A stretch of 19,875 nt of DNA from the NCBI GenBank assembly GCA_013813905.1, contig JACCQX010000064.1, positions 1 to 19,875 on the forward strand. The letters are read 5' to 3'. Under the pieces are notes generated by a model. The model was not told where the DNA came from. It saw nothing but the letters and a program-made list of their open reading frames with translations, and did no database searches. Positions 9,446 to 16,977 of the stretch are shown in pieces; the first letter of the stretch is position 1; the number at the start of each line of letters is the position of its first letter. The position numbers and the translations under genes are program-made. The DNA comes from Chloroflexota bacterium. GTDB lineage: Bacteria; Chloroflexota; Limnocylindria; Limnocylindrales; CSP1-4.

Positions 9446-10362
9446 TGCGCGTCCTGGTCACCGGCGCCTCCGGCTTCGTGGGGCGCTGGCTGTCCCGGGC
9501 GCTCAGGGACAAGGGTCACGAGGCGGTCGACGGTGGGGCCGGCCTGGACGTCACCGACCACCGCGCCCTGCGCGAAGCACTCGATAAGGCAGAGCCCGAC
9601 GCGGTCGCCCACCTCGCGGCCGTCGCCTTCGGGCCTGACGCGGGCGCCGACCCGGCTCAGGCATTCCGTGTGACGGTGGGCGGCACGGTGAACCTGTTAG
9701 AGGCCGCGCGGTCGATGCCGCGCCCACCGGTCATCCTGATCTCGGGCTCCTCCGATGTCTACGGCACGCCGGCCCCGGCTGACCTGCCGCTCACGGAGGG
9801 GATGCCCTTGCGCCCGGTCAAGCCCTACGCACTGTCCAAGGCGGCCCAGGAGTCGATCGCCCTGGCGTACGGGGCGCGGCACGGGCTGCGGGTCGTGGTC
9901 ACCCGCTCGTTCAACCACGCGGGACCCGGCCAGCGTCCCGTCTTCGTCATCCCCGCCCTCGCCGAGCGCGTGGCGGCCGTGGCTCGCGGCGCGACGGATC
10001 AGGTGCCGGCGGGGAACCTGGACGTGCGCCGTGACGTGACCGATGTGCGCGACGTGGCTGACGCCTACGTGCGCCTGCTGGAGTCTGTTCACGCCGGCAG
10101 CGCCGGCGAGACGGGCCTGGTCCTCAACGTGTGCTCCGGCCGATCGGTGCCCATCCGCTGGCTGCTGGAGGAGCTCTGCCGCGTGGCCGGCGTAGAGCCG
10201 AAGGTCCGCATCGATCCCGCGCTCGTGCGTTCGGACGACGCCGCGGAGATCCGCGGCGACGCCTCGGCCATCGAGCGACTCATCGGCTGGCGCGCCACCA
10301 CGCCGCTGGAAACGACCCTGGCCGACATCTGGCACGCGACGGCAAGCGCCGGGGGTCGCTGA
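9445..10362 (+). CDS. rmd: GDP-6-deoxy-D-mannose (4-keto) reductase, GDP-D-rhamnose synthase
   Basis: This 305-residue extended short-chain dehydrogenase starts VLVTGASGFVGRWLSRAL (glycine motif residues 7-13). Catalytic elements are ISGSSDVYG (Ser102/Ser103) and PYALSK (Tyr128, Lys132). The block SFNHAGPGQRPVFVIPALAE, then GNLDVRRDVTDVRDVADAYV, is typical of Rmd enzymes, which reduce GDP-4-keto-6-deoxy-D-mannose at C4 to GDP-D-rhamnose. Fcl (GDP-L-fucose synthase) would show a different, epimerase-type pattern, so D-rhamnose is the better call. It overlaps gmd by 1 base (TGATG), so the pair is translationally coupled and forms a complete two-step pathway. No genes for GDP-mannose supply are in the window. 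Confidence 0.88.
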
Positions 10363-10375
10363 CGCAGCGCGGTGG

Positions 10376-10381
10376 TATCGT
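10376..10381 (+). promoter_or_regulatory. Candidate -10 box TATCGT upstream of sqdB
   Basis: TATCGT lies just after the rmd stop, about 110 bases before GTG 10492. Transcription would start near 10388 and place the hairpin at 10400-10437 close to the mRNA 5' end. It is weaker than the other boxes, with GG rather than CC following. Confidence 0.35.
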
Positions 10382-10399
10382 GGCCCCCAGCGGTGGCCG

Positions 10400-10437
10400 C
10401 GGGCGACGCCGACAGACGTGTCGGCCCTGGTCGCCTG
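10400..10437 (+). promoter_or_regulatory. Leader hairpin upstream of sqdB
   Basis: In the 129-base gap between rmd and sqdB, GCCGACA (10408-10414) and TGTCGGC (10419-10425) pair perfectly around loop GACG. GGCGAC (10402-10407) directly below pairs with GTCGCC (10430-10435) across a 4-base bulge (cctg). One G-U and one C-G pair extend the base. That makes about 15 pairs in 38 bases. No run of T follows, so it is not a simple intrinsic terminator. It could stabilise a processed mRNA or act as a cis-regulatory leader. The pairing is seen directly; the role is inference. Confidence 0.5.
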
Positions 10438-10491
10438 GGAACGCGGTCGGGCACGGACCCCAGTCACCGAAGAGCAGGGGTTTTCGAGCGA

Positions 10492-11679
10492 GTGACTGAA
10501 CGCATCCTGGTCTTGGGCGGCGATGGTTACCTGGGCTGGCCCACGGCCATGCATCTCTCGGCGCGCGGCGCGCGCGTCGGTGTCGTGGACAACATGTCCA
10601 AGCGTGCCTGGGAGCGTGAGATGGGCGTCCAGCCGCTCATCGCCATCCCCTCGCTGGCAAAGCGCATCGCTGCCTGGCAGGAGGTCTGCGGGCGGTCCAT
10701 CGAGCTGTTCGAGGGGGACCTGACCGATACCGACTTCGTGCACGCCACGCTGGGATCCTTTCGCCCCGACACGATCGTGCACTACGGCGAGCAGCCCTCC
10801 GCCCCCTACTCCATGATCGACGTCCATCACGCCGCCTTTACCCAGTCCAACAACGTGGTGGGCACGCTCAACGTGCTCTTCGCCATGCGCGACCTGCTCC
10901 CCGACAGCCACCTGGTGAAGCTGGGCACGATGGGTGAGTACGGCACGCCGGACATCGACATCGAGGAGGGCTACCTCACCGTCGACCACAACGGTCGGCG
11001 CCACACGTTCCTTTATCCCAAGACGCCCGGCTCCATGTATCACCTCTCCAAGGTCCACGACTCACACAACATGCACTTCGCCACCCGGGTCTGGGGCCTG
11101 CGCGCCACGGACCTCAACCAAGGCGTGGTGTACGGCATCGAGACAGAGCACACAGCGCTCGATCCTCGCCTGGCCACTTCCTTCCACTACGACGAGGTCT
11201 TCGGCACCGCCCTCAATCGCTTCTGCGTGCAGGCTGTCGCAGGCGAGCCCATCACGGTCTATGGCCGGGGCGGACAGACACGCGGCTATCTCAACATCCG
11301 CGATACGTTGGCCTGTGTCGCGTTGGCCGTGGACAACCCCGCCGAACGTGGCGAGATGCGCGTCTTCAACCAGTTCACGGAGACCTTCACCGTCCGGGAA
11401 CTGGCCGAGCGCGTGCGCGACGCCGCGGCGCAGCTGGGTATCGAGGCGACGGTCGTCCATGCCGAGAATCCCCGCTTCGAAGCCGAGGAGCATTACTACA
11501 ATCCCAGGCATTCCGGGCTGCTGGAGCTGGGCCTTCAGCCGCACCTGCTGTCGCAGGAGCTCATAGACACGATGCTGCAACGCATCGTCCAGCACCGCGA
11601 CCGCATCCGACGCGAGGCGCTGGTTATGAATGTGCGGTGGACCCCGAAGCCCGCCGCCGGCGCCCCCGTCGGGTCGTGA
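10492..11679 (+). CDS. sqdB: UDP-sulfoquinovose synthase homologue (SQD1/SqdB/Agl3 family)
   Basis: This 395-residue extended short-chain dehydrogenase is closely similar throughout to plant SQD1 and bacterial SqdB, which make UDP-sulfoquinovose from UDP-glucose and sulfite using bound NAD. The N-terminus is RILVLGGDGYLGWPTAMHLS (glycine motif residues 9-15). Then come FRPDTIVHYGEQPSAPYSM, VKLGTMGEYGTPDIDIEEGY (Thr146), YHLSKVHDSHNMHF (Tyr183, Lys187), LRATDLNQGVVYGIETEH, GGQTRGYLNIRDT and FNQFTETFTVREL. The Thr/Tyr/Lys triad matches the SQD1 catalytic residues at nearly the same numbers. GTG 10492 is chosen because it puts the first beta strand at residue 4; a frame back to 10372 reads through the leader hairpin. 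The gene stands beside the initiating glycosylphosphotransferase gene, with no clear SQDG synthase (SqdX) next to it. Confidence 0.92.
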   Translation: MTERILVLGGDGYLGWPTAMHLSARGARVGVVDNMSKRAWEREMGVQPLIAIPSLAKRIAAWQEVCGRSIELFEGDLTDTDFVHATLGSFRPDTIVHYGEQPSAPYSMIDVHHAAFTQSNNVVGTLNVLFAMRDLLPDSHLVKLGTMGEYGTPDIDIEEGYLTVDHNGRRHTFLYPKTPGSMYHLSKVHDSHNMHFATRVWGLRATDLNQGVVYGIETEHTALDPRLATSFHYDEVFGTALNRFCVQAVAGEPITVYGRGGQTRGYLNIRDTLACVALAVDNPAERGEMRVFNQFTETFTVRELAERVRDAAAQLGIEATVVHAENPRFEAEEHYYNPRHSGLLELGLQPHLLSQELIDTMLQRIVQHRDRIRREALVMNVRWTPKPAAGAPVGS

Positions 11680-11695
11680 ATCCGCGCCCGAGGCC

Positions 11696-13105
11696 ATGAT
11701 CAGACGGCACACGGCTGCCCTGCGCGTCGCGCTCATGGGCGTCGATGTGGCCAGTGCGGCCGCCCTCTTCGTGCTGGTCGCCGGGCTGCGCGTGAGCGAC
11801 CGCGACTGGACCACCGTGATGGGCACGACCACGGGCCTGACCGGTCTGACGGCGTTGGCCTACGCCGGCGGCTGGGTGCTCATGCTCTGGTTGCGCGGCC
11901 TCTACCGGCTGCGCACCCGCTGGTCCGTAAGGCGAGAGGCCCTGGATATCCTGGCCTCGGCCGCGATCATGGCCCTGTTCACCTTCGCCGTCCTCTTCCT
12001 GCTACACCTCAGCGATGTCAGCCGGCTCTTCCTGCTGGCCCTCTTCCCGGCCCAGGTGGTGCTCACCTTGGCCGTGCGCATCGCGCTGCGGCGCGGCTTC
12101 GAGTGGCTGCGCCGGCGCGGCGGCAACGCCCGCTTCTCGCTCGTGGTGGGCACGGGGCCGGCGGCGCAGGAGTTCGCTGACCGCATGGAAAGCCATCCCT
12201 CGTTGGGTCTGAAGGTCATCGGACACCTGTCCGAGCCCCACGACGCGCCGCTGGCCGTCAGCCGGCCGGTGCTGGGCTCCGTAGAGGATGTCATCGACGT
12301 GCTTCATGACAACGTGGTCGATGAGGTGGCCATCTGTCTGACGGTCACGGAATGGGCCCTGGTGGAGCCCGTGACGCGCGTGTGCGAGGCGGTAGGCCGC
12401 GTGGTGCGCATCCCCATGGACGTCGTCGGCGTGCATATGGAGCGCGGCATCGTGGAGGAGTTCGACGGCCAGCCGGTCGTCTCCTACGTCTACGGACCGG
12501 ATCGGGCGGTGGGCCTTCTGCTCAAGCGCGGCAGCGACGTGGCCATCGCCGGACTCGGTCTCCTGATCCTGGCGCCGCTCCTGGTCATCGTGGGCCTGCT
12601 CATCCGGGCCACGGACGGTGGCCCGCCGATCTTCCGCCAGACGCGCGTGGGCCTCCATGGCCGGACCTTCACGCTGCTCAAGTTCCGCAGCATGGTGCCT
12701 CACGCGGAGGATCAGCTTGAGGATCTGCGTCACCTCAACGAGATCCAAGGTGGCGCCTTCAAGCTCACGGAGGATCCGCGCCAGACGCGCATCGGGGGCT
12801 GGCTGCGTCGCACCTCGCTCGACGAGCTGCCGCAGCTCTGGAACGTGCTGCGTGGGGAGATGAGCCTGGTAGGCCCGCGCCCGCCACTGCCGAAGGAGGT
12901 CGCCGGCTACGACCTGTGGCACCGCCGCCGCTTGTCGATGAAGCCGGGCGTGACCGGTCTCTGGCAGATCGAGGGCCGGCGGGAGCCGCTGTTCGACCGC
13001 TGGGTGGCCATGGATCTCGACTACATCGACCGCTGGTCGCTCTGGCTGGACCTCAAGATCCTGCTTCGGACGATCCCCTCGGTCCTCCAGCAACAGGGTC
13101 GCTGA
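11696..13105 (+). CDS. Polyprenyl-phosphate glycosyl-1-phosphate transferase (initiating enzyme)
   Basis: This 469-residue membrane protein begins polysaccharide synthesis by moving a sugar phosphate from a UDP-sugar to undecaprenyl phosphate (WbaP/CpsE/ExoY class). It has four N-terminal membrane helices, a central CoA_binding_3-like Rossmann region ([19 protein letters not shown]), a further hydrophobic segment, and a C-terminal Bac_transf domain. That domain shows [38 protein letters not shown] (Asp376-Glu377), [17 protein letters not shown] and [13 protein letters not shown]. These are the full family signature. I use ATG 11696, 16 bases after the sqdB stop, with GAGG just upstream. The starting sugar (often glucose or galactose) cannot be read. 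The final 53 bases overlap the end of the convergent ligase gene. Confidence 0.93.
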   Translation: MIRRHTAALRVALMGVDVASAAALFVLVAGLRVSDRDWTTVMGTTTGLTGLTALAYAGGWVLMLWLRGLYRLRTRWSVRREALDILASAAIMALFTFAVLFLLHLSDVSRLFLLALFPAQVVLTLAVRIALRRGFEWLRRRGGNARFSLVVGTGPAAQEFADRMESHPSLGLKVIGHLSEPHDAPLAVSRPVLGSVEDVIDVLHDNVVDEVAICLTVTEWALVEPVTRVCEAVGRVVRIPMDVVGVHMERGIVEEFDGQPVVSYVYGPDRAVGLLLKRGSDVAIAGLGLLILAPLLVIVGLLIRATDGGPPIFRQTRVGLHGRTFTLLKFRSMVPHAEDQLEDLRHLNEIQGGAFKLTEDPRQTRIGGWLRRTSLDELPQLWNVLRGEMSLVGPRPPLPKEVAGYDLWHRRRLSMKPGVTGLWQIEGRREPLFDRWVAMDLDYIDRWSLWLDLKILLRTIPSVLQQQGR

Positions 13106-14540
13106 CAGCCACGGGCTCAGTGAGGCGATCGGCGGTCCCTCCTCGCAAGGCCAGGCCGAGAGCCGTTCCCAGGACCGTGAAGGCGGGGATGTTGAGCTGT
13201 GCGTAGTTCAGCGGGTTGTTGAACGAGGCCATGATGGCGTAGGCCAGCAGCACCCCGAACGCGCCCAGGCCGAGGCTGCCGCGGATCCGCCAAAGCGCCG
13301 TCAGGGCAGTGAGCAGGAACACCAGACCGGCCGTGCCCACGATCAGGCCCTGCTCCGCGTAGAGTCGCAACCACTCGTTGTGCGGAGCCGTTTGCGCGGC
13401 GTCCCCGAACTGCTCGTGCAGCACGACGTACGAGCGGAAACCCTGGCCGACGAGCGGCGAATCCAGCGTCATGCGAAGCGCCGCTGCCCAGCCCGCGGTG
13501 CGGACCGAATCGCCGACCGTGAAGAACTCCTGGAAAGTGGTTCCCGCGCCCGGCAGCGGCGATTCCGCGCGCTGGTCGACGTAGAGCTCCACGAGGACGG
13601 CCGCACAGACGACCGCCACCAGCAGCACCGCGATCGCCGCCGCGCGCCGCACGTACCAGGCGTAGGAGACCGCCACTGCGGCCACTGCCAGCACGGCCGA
13701 GCGGCTGTAGGTCAACAGCACGCCCAGGGCCAGGACTGCCAGCACGGCGGAGCCCGCCAGCCACGCTGGCAGTGATCGACGGTGCAGCAGCCAGGCGGCC
13801 AGCAGGCAGGACGGCAGCAGGGCCAGCATGGCCATCGAATTCGGTGCGGACATGATGCCCGCCAGGCGGAGTCGCTCCTCATCCACCACGATCAGCCAGC
13901 CCAGCGGTGAGGAAACGATGAGCTCGGGGCGGGCAATGTACAGGAGACCGATGCTCACCGCCACCGCGGCCGCGGTGCCCGCCACAAGGCCGGGTCGCAG
14001 CTCCCCGCATCGCCCGAACCAGACGCCGATGAGCAGCACGACCAGGGCCATGCCGGTGCCTGTCGCCCACAGCTGCGCGGCCTGGTAGCCCGTAGTGGGC
14101 CCGAAGCGGACGGCGGTGTGGATCACGCCCAGCCCCGTGCCGATGAGCACGACGATCGCCGCCGCTACGGCGATGCCGGCCGGTGTCCGAAGGGTGATCC
14201 GGCGTCCTCGCCACTGACCGACCGCGCCTGGCAGCGCCCGGGCGGCCACGGAGACAGCGACCGCCGCCACCAGCACGGCGCGGCCTCCCGCTTCCGTGCC
14301 CAGCACCGACCAATCATCGAATGGGCCCAGCGCGACCGCTGTGAGCAGCCCGGCCAGCGGGGAGACCAGCGCGACCGCGGCGGCCAGCGCGGCCCACGCC
14401 TCGGGCAAGGGAGCACCGAGGCCGGTGGTTCGGAGGACGAAGAAGGAGACCACGAGCAGCGCCGCCGCAGCTGGTTCGTGGAACGACCACGAGATCGAGC
14501 GCGGCTCCTCCGCGATCCTGCTCTCACCGGTCGCCGACAT
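13053..14540 (-). CDS. WaaL/Wzy-like O-antigen ligase family protein (second copy)
   Basis: This 495-residue protein has about 11-12 membrane segments and belongs to the O-antigen ligase/polymerase superfamily. Signatures are RLAGIMSAPNSMAMLALLP (from residue 225), LLTYSRSAVLAVAAV (Arg280), a large outer loop, DSPLVGQGFRSYVVL (360-374) and APHNEWLRLYAEQGLIVG (385-402). His387-Asn388 followed nine residues later by glycine resembles the H[NSQ]-X9-G motif described for WaaL ligases, so this copy is the better ligase candidate. It may attach polymer to a lipid or cell-wall acceptor, or polymerise it. I use ATG 14540, 8 bases after TATCCT; ATG 14594 and 14561 give longer forms with less convincing N-termini. 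It is divergent from the epimerase gene and overlaps the initiating transferase gene by 53 bases. Confidence 0.82.
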   Translation of the reverse strand: MSATGESRIAEEPRSISWSFHEPAAAALLVVSFFVLRTTGLGAPLPEAWAALAAAVALVSPLAGLLTAVALGPFDDWSVLGTEAGGRAVLVAAVAVSVAARALPGAVGQWRGRRITLRTPAGIAVAAAIVVLIGTGLGVIHTAVRFGPTTGYQAAQLWATGTGMALVVLLIGVWFGRCGELRPGLVAGTAAAVAVSIGLLYIARPELIVSSPLGWLIVVDEERLRLAGIMSAPNSMAMLALLPSCLLAAWLLHRRSLPAWLAGSAVLAVLALGVLLTYSRSAVLAVAAVAVSYAWYVRRAAAIAVLLVAVVCAAVLVELYVDQRAESPLPGAGTTFQEFFTVGDSVRTAGWAAALRMTLDSPLVGQGFRSYVVLHEQFGDAAQTAPHNEWLRLYAEQGLIVGTAGLVFLLTALTALWRIRGSLGLGAFGVLLAYAIMASFNNPLNYAQLNIPAFTVLGTALGLALRGGTADRLTEPVAVSDPVAGGPRGSSEAGS

Positions 14541-14548
14541 GCCCGGGC

Positions 14549-14554
14549 AGGATA
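14549..14554 (-). promoter_or_regulatory. -10 box TATCCT for the second ligase gene
   Basis: On the minus strand TATCCT is followed by gcccgggc (8 bases) and ATG 14540, giving a leaderless or nearly leaderless mRNA. It helps decide the start of this gene. It is identical to the box at 359-364. Confidence 0.48.
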
Positions 14555-14572
14555 GCGTCATCGACCGGCTGC

Positions 14573-14578
14573 TAGACT
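14573..14578 (+). promoter_or_regulatory. -10 box TAGACT for the epimerase operon
   Basis: TAGACT followed by CC faces the epimerase gene. Transcription would start near 14585. The leader contains GGGAGGG at 14606-14612, a strong ribosome-binding sequence that is 1 base from ATG 14613 and 32 bases from GTG 14645. See the epimerase entry for the start problem. Confidence 0.45.
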
Positions 14579-14612
14579 CCGGCGCGCTCCGCACCCTTAG
14601 CCGACGGGAGGG

Positions 14613-14648
14613 ATGGACCCACGCACGCCGCTCGACGCATCCTGGTGA
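14613..14648 (+). other. Small upstream frame overlapping the epimerase start
   Basis: ATG 14613 follows GGGAGGG almost directly and opens an 11-codon frame ending in TGA 14646-14648, which overlaps GTG 14645 of the epimerase frame. It may be a coupling mini-ORF. Alternatively it is the true start of the epimerase, now separated by a single missing base: adding one base anywhere in roughly 14616-14636 would join MDPRT to the RILVTGGAGFIG strand. Confidence 0.35.
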
Positions 14649-15595
14649 CCGGTGGCGCCGGGTTCATCGGGGCTTCCCTCGTGCGGGCCCTGGAGGCCGC
14701 CGGCGATACTGTCACCGTCCTGGACGACGGGCGGGCGGCGGGTATCGCATTCCTCCGCGGCACGGCGGCGGATCTGGTGCCGGGTGACCTGGGTCTCCTG
14801 GCCGAGCGAGGCGAGCTGAGCCGCTTGCTGGCGGGCTCGGATGCGGTCGTGCATCTGGCGGCGCGGACGGGCGTGCCGGCCTCCATCGTCGATCCAGAAG
14901 CGGATTGGCGTGACAACGTGGTGGCCAGCCTGGCACTGCTGGATCTGGCGCGGCGGAATGGCGTCCAGCGCTTCGTCTTCGCCTCCTCCAACGCCGCAGT
15001 GGGTGCCGCCGAAGGACCGATCAGCGAGCACACGGTGCCACGTCCGACCTCGCCCTATGGCGCTGCCAAGCTGGCCATGGAGGGCTATCTGTCTGCCTTC
15101 GCTGCTTCGTACGGCATGTCCACGGTGGCCATCCGCTTTGCCAACGTCTACGGACCGTATGCGCTCCACAAGCGCAGCGTCACCGCGTCCTTCTTGTTGG
15201 CCGGCCTGCAAGGTCGAGCGCTGACGGTCTACGGCGATGGCCGCCAGGCCCGCGATCTGGTCCACGTGGACGACCTGGTGGGCCTCATCCGTGCCTCGCT
15301 GGACGCGCCTGCTCAACGGGTCGCCGGCCAGATCTTCCAGGGCGGCAGCGGCGTGCGCACGTCCATCGGCGAGCTGGCCCGGATGGTGGTCGATGTGCTG
15401 GGAGGGGACGTGCCGGTGGTCCACGAGCCGGCTCGCGCCGGAGACGTGGCCGGCGCGGCGTGCGACGTGTCGCTGGCCGGGGAGCTGGTCGGGTACCGAC
15501 CGCAGGTCCAGCTGCGCGATGGGCTTTCGAGCGTGGCCACCTGGTTCCGGGAGGCACTGGAGGATCCGCAGCTGGCGCCCCTGGCTGAGCGGTGA
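14645..15595 (+). CDS. NAD-dependent sugar-nucleotide epimerase/dehydratase
   Basis: This extended short-chain dehydrogenase, 316 residues from GTG 14645, is similar to UDP-glucose 4-epimerases (GalE/WbpP group). The glycine loop TGGAGFIGAS is followed by VVHLAARTGVPASIVDPE, FVFASSNAAVGAAEGP (Ser115), SPYGAAKLAMEGY (Tyr138, Lys142), IRFANVYGPYALHKRSV and YGDGRQARDLVHVDDLV. It probably makes a UDP-hexose epimer for the glycan; the exact substrate is uncertain. The start is odd: the first beta strand RRILV is encoded just upstream in the same frame, but no ATG, GTG or TTG exists between it and the stop TAG 14573, only CTG 14642. The TGA overlaps the GTG of the next gene. Confidence 0.8.
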   Translation: MTGGAGFIGASLVRALEAAGDTVTVLDDGRAAGIAFLRGTAADLVPGDLGLLAERGELSRLLAGSDAVVHLAARTGVPASIVDPEADWRDNVVASLALLDLARRNGVQRFVFASSNAAVGAAEGPISEHTVPRPTSPYGAAKLAMEGYLSAFAASYGMSTVAIRFANVYGPYALHKRSVTASFLLAGLQGRALTVYGDGRQARDLVHVDDLVGLIRASLDAPAQRVAGQIFQGGSGVRTSIGELARMVVDVLGGDVPVVHEPARAGDVAGAACDVSLAGELVGYRPQVQLRDGLSSVATWFREALEDPQLAPLAER

Positions 15596-16977
15596 GCTCG
15601 GGCGAACCCCCCGCGCGAGCGGCCGAGGGGCCGGAGCGAGCCACGGATGGGTCGGCTGGAAGCCATCCGCCGGGACGTTCCATGGCGCGGGACGCCGCGG
15701 CCACCATCGGCTCTCGCTTCCTCCTGGCAGCGCTGATCCTGGCCACGGACGTGGTAGTGGCCAGGACGCTGGGAGCCGACGGTAAGGGGCGCTTCACGCT
15801 GGTGCTGCTCCTCTCCCAGCTGGCGGCGCTGGCTGTGGCGCTGGGCCTGGACCGAGCCATCGGCGTGAGCGTGGCGCGCTCCGTGGCCACTGCTCGTGCC
15901 GGCCTGGGCAACGCACTGGCTTGGACCGCGCTGGTGGGCGGTGCGGCGGCGCTGACCGGCCTGGCGCTCGCGGCGGCCGCTGCGGTGCCCAATCTCGCGC
16001 CAGTCGACATCGCCTTCGCCGCGTTGGCACTTCCCTTGGAGCTACTCATCGCGATCGGCCTGCTGGCCCTGCTGGGCCGGCGGCTGCTGGCCGCCTACAA
16101 CGCCACGCGACTGCTGCGCCGCGCAGTCCTCCTGGTCGGCCTGGGCGGGGTGGCGCTGGCCGGGCTGGACGTGCCTGCAGCGCTCGCCATGAACCTGGTG
16201 GCGCTCACCGTCGGCACGGCCCTGCTCCTGCTCGCGCTGCGCCGCGATGGCGTCACACCGGCTCGCCCGGACGGGAGCCTGTTGCGCGACCAGCTGCGCT
16301 ACGGGATCCGCTCCTGGCCCGGCTCGCTGGCAGAGCGGCTCCAGTTCCGGATCGACCTGTTCCTGGTCAACGCGCTGGTGGGCGTGACCGCCACGGGCGT
16401 CTATTCCGTGGCGGCCTCCGTGGCCGAGACGCTCTGGTACATCCCGACTGCCTTGGGGGTGGTCACCTTCAGCCGAGTCGCCGCGGCCGGCCTGGACGCC
16501 GCCCCCCTCACGAGTGCGGTCACTCGTGTGACCCTCGCCTTCGGGCTGGTCGTGGGAGCGCCTGCTCTGGTGCTGGCGCCCTTCGCGGTGGAGATGCTCT
16601 ACGGCGCGCCCTTCCGCGACGCAGGCCCGGCGCTACAGTTGTTGCTGCCTGGCATCGTGGCCTACGGGGTGGTTGCCGTACTCTCACAGTTCCTCCTGGC
16701 CGCTGGCGCGCCCGGTCGCTCCACCCTGGTGCTCCTGACCGGCCTGGTCCTCAACCTCGTGGCCAACGCGATACTCATTCCCCGCTTCGGCATCATGGGA
16801 GCGGCGATGTCCTCCTCGTTCTCGTACACCGTCACGGCCCTCCTGATGGTCGTGGCCTTCCATCGGCTCTCGCGTCAGCCGCTGCGCGCGACGCTGGTGG
16901 TGCGCCGCAGCGACATCCGGCGGCTCATCGAGCGCATGTCCGGTCGGGCCAACCGGCGCGATGGTCGTGGAGCCTGA
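15592..16977 (+). CDS. Wzx-type polysaccharide flippase (second copy)
   Basis: This 461-residue membrane protein with about 12 hydrophobic segments belongs to the polysaccharide-synthesis branch of the MOP superfamily. It shows VVVARTLGADGKGRFTLVLL near residues 54-73, LRYGIRSWPGSLAERLQFR-type middle sequence, VGVTATGVYSVAASVAETLW, and NAILIPRFGIMGAAMSSSFS near the end, all usual for Wzx. It should flip an undecaprenyl-linked unit. It is only distantly similar to the first flippase, so it is not a recent duplicate. GTG 15592 overlaps the epimerase stop (GTGA); ATG 15682 (residue 31) is an alternative, since the first 30 residues are hydrophilic and of low complexity. Its end overlaps the next gene by 17 bases. 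Confidence 0.85.
   Translation: MSSGEPPARAAEGPERATDGSAGSHPPGRSMARDAAATIGSRFLLAALILATDVVVARTLGADGKGRFTLVLLLSQLAALAVALGLDRAIGVSVARSVATARAGLGNALAWTALVGGAAALTGLALAAAAAVPNLAPVDIAFAALALPLELLIAIGLLALLGRRLLAAYNATRLLRRAVLLVGLGGVALAGLDVPAALAMNLVALTVGTALLLLALRRDGVTPARPDGSLLRDQLRYGIRSWPGSLAERLQFRIDLFLVNALVGVTATGVYSVAASVAETLWYIPTALGVVTFSRVAAAGLDAAPLTSAVTRVTLAFGLVVGAPALVLAPFAVEMLYGAPFRDAGPALQLLLPGIVAYGVVAVLSQFLLAAGAPGRSTLVLLTGLVLNLVANAILIPRFGIMGAAMSSSFSYTVTALLMVVAFHRLSRQPLRATLVVRRSDIRRLIERMSGRANRRDGRGA

Noticed and set aside
10400..10437. Intrinsic terminator after rmd
   Set aside because: The hairpin is strong but is followed by GGGAACGCGG, not a T-run, so a simple intrinsic terminator is not supported.
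10372..10491. N-terminal extension of sqdB by 40 codons
   Set aside because: The extension reads through the leader hairpin and has no likeness to SQD1. GTG 10492 aligns with the family start.
9697..11058. A 453-codon open frame on the minus strand
   Set aside because: It is antisense to rmd and sqdB, both clearly recognised, and its residues (His/Gly/Arg/Asp-rich) match no family. It is a product of high G+C codon bias.
12002..13093. A 363-codon open frame on the minus strand
   Set aside because: It is antisense to the initiating transferase, whose family signatures are complete. The product is low-complexity and His/Gln-rich.
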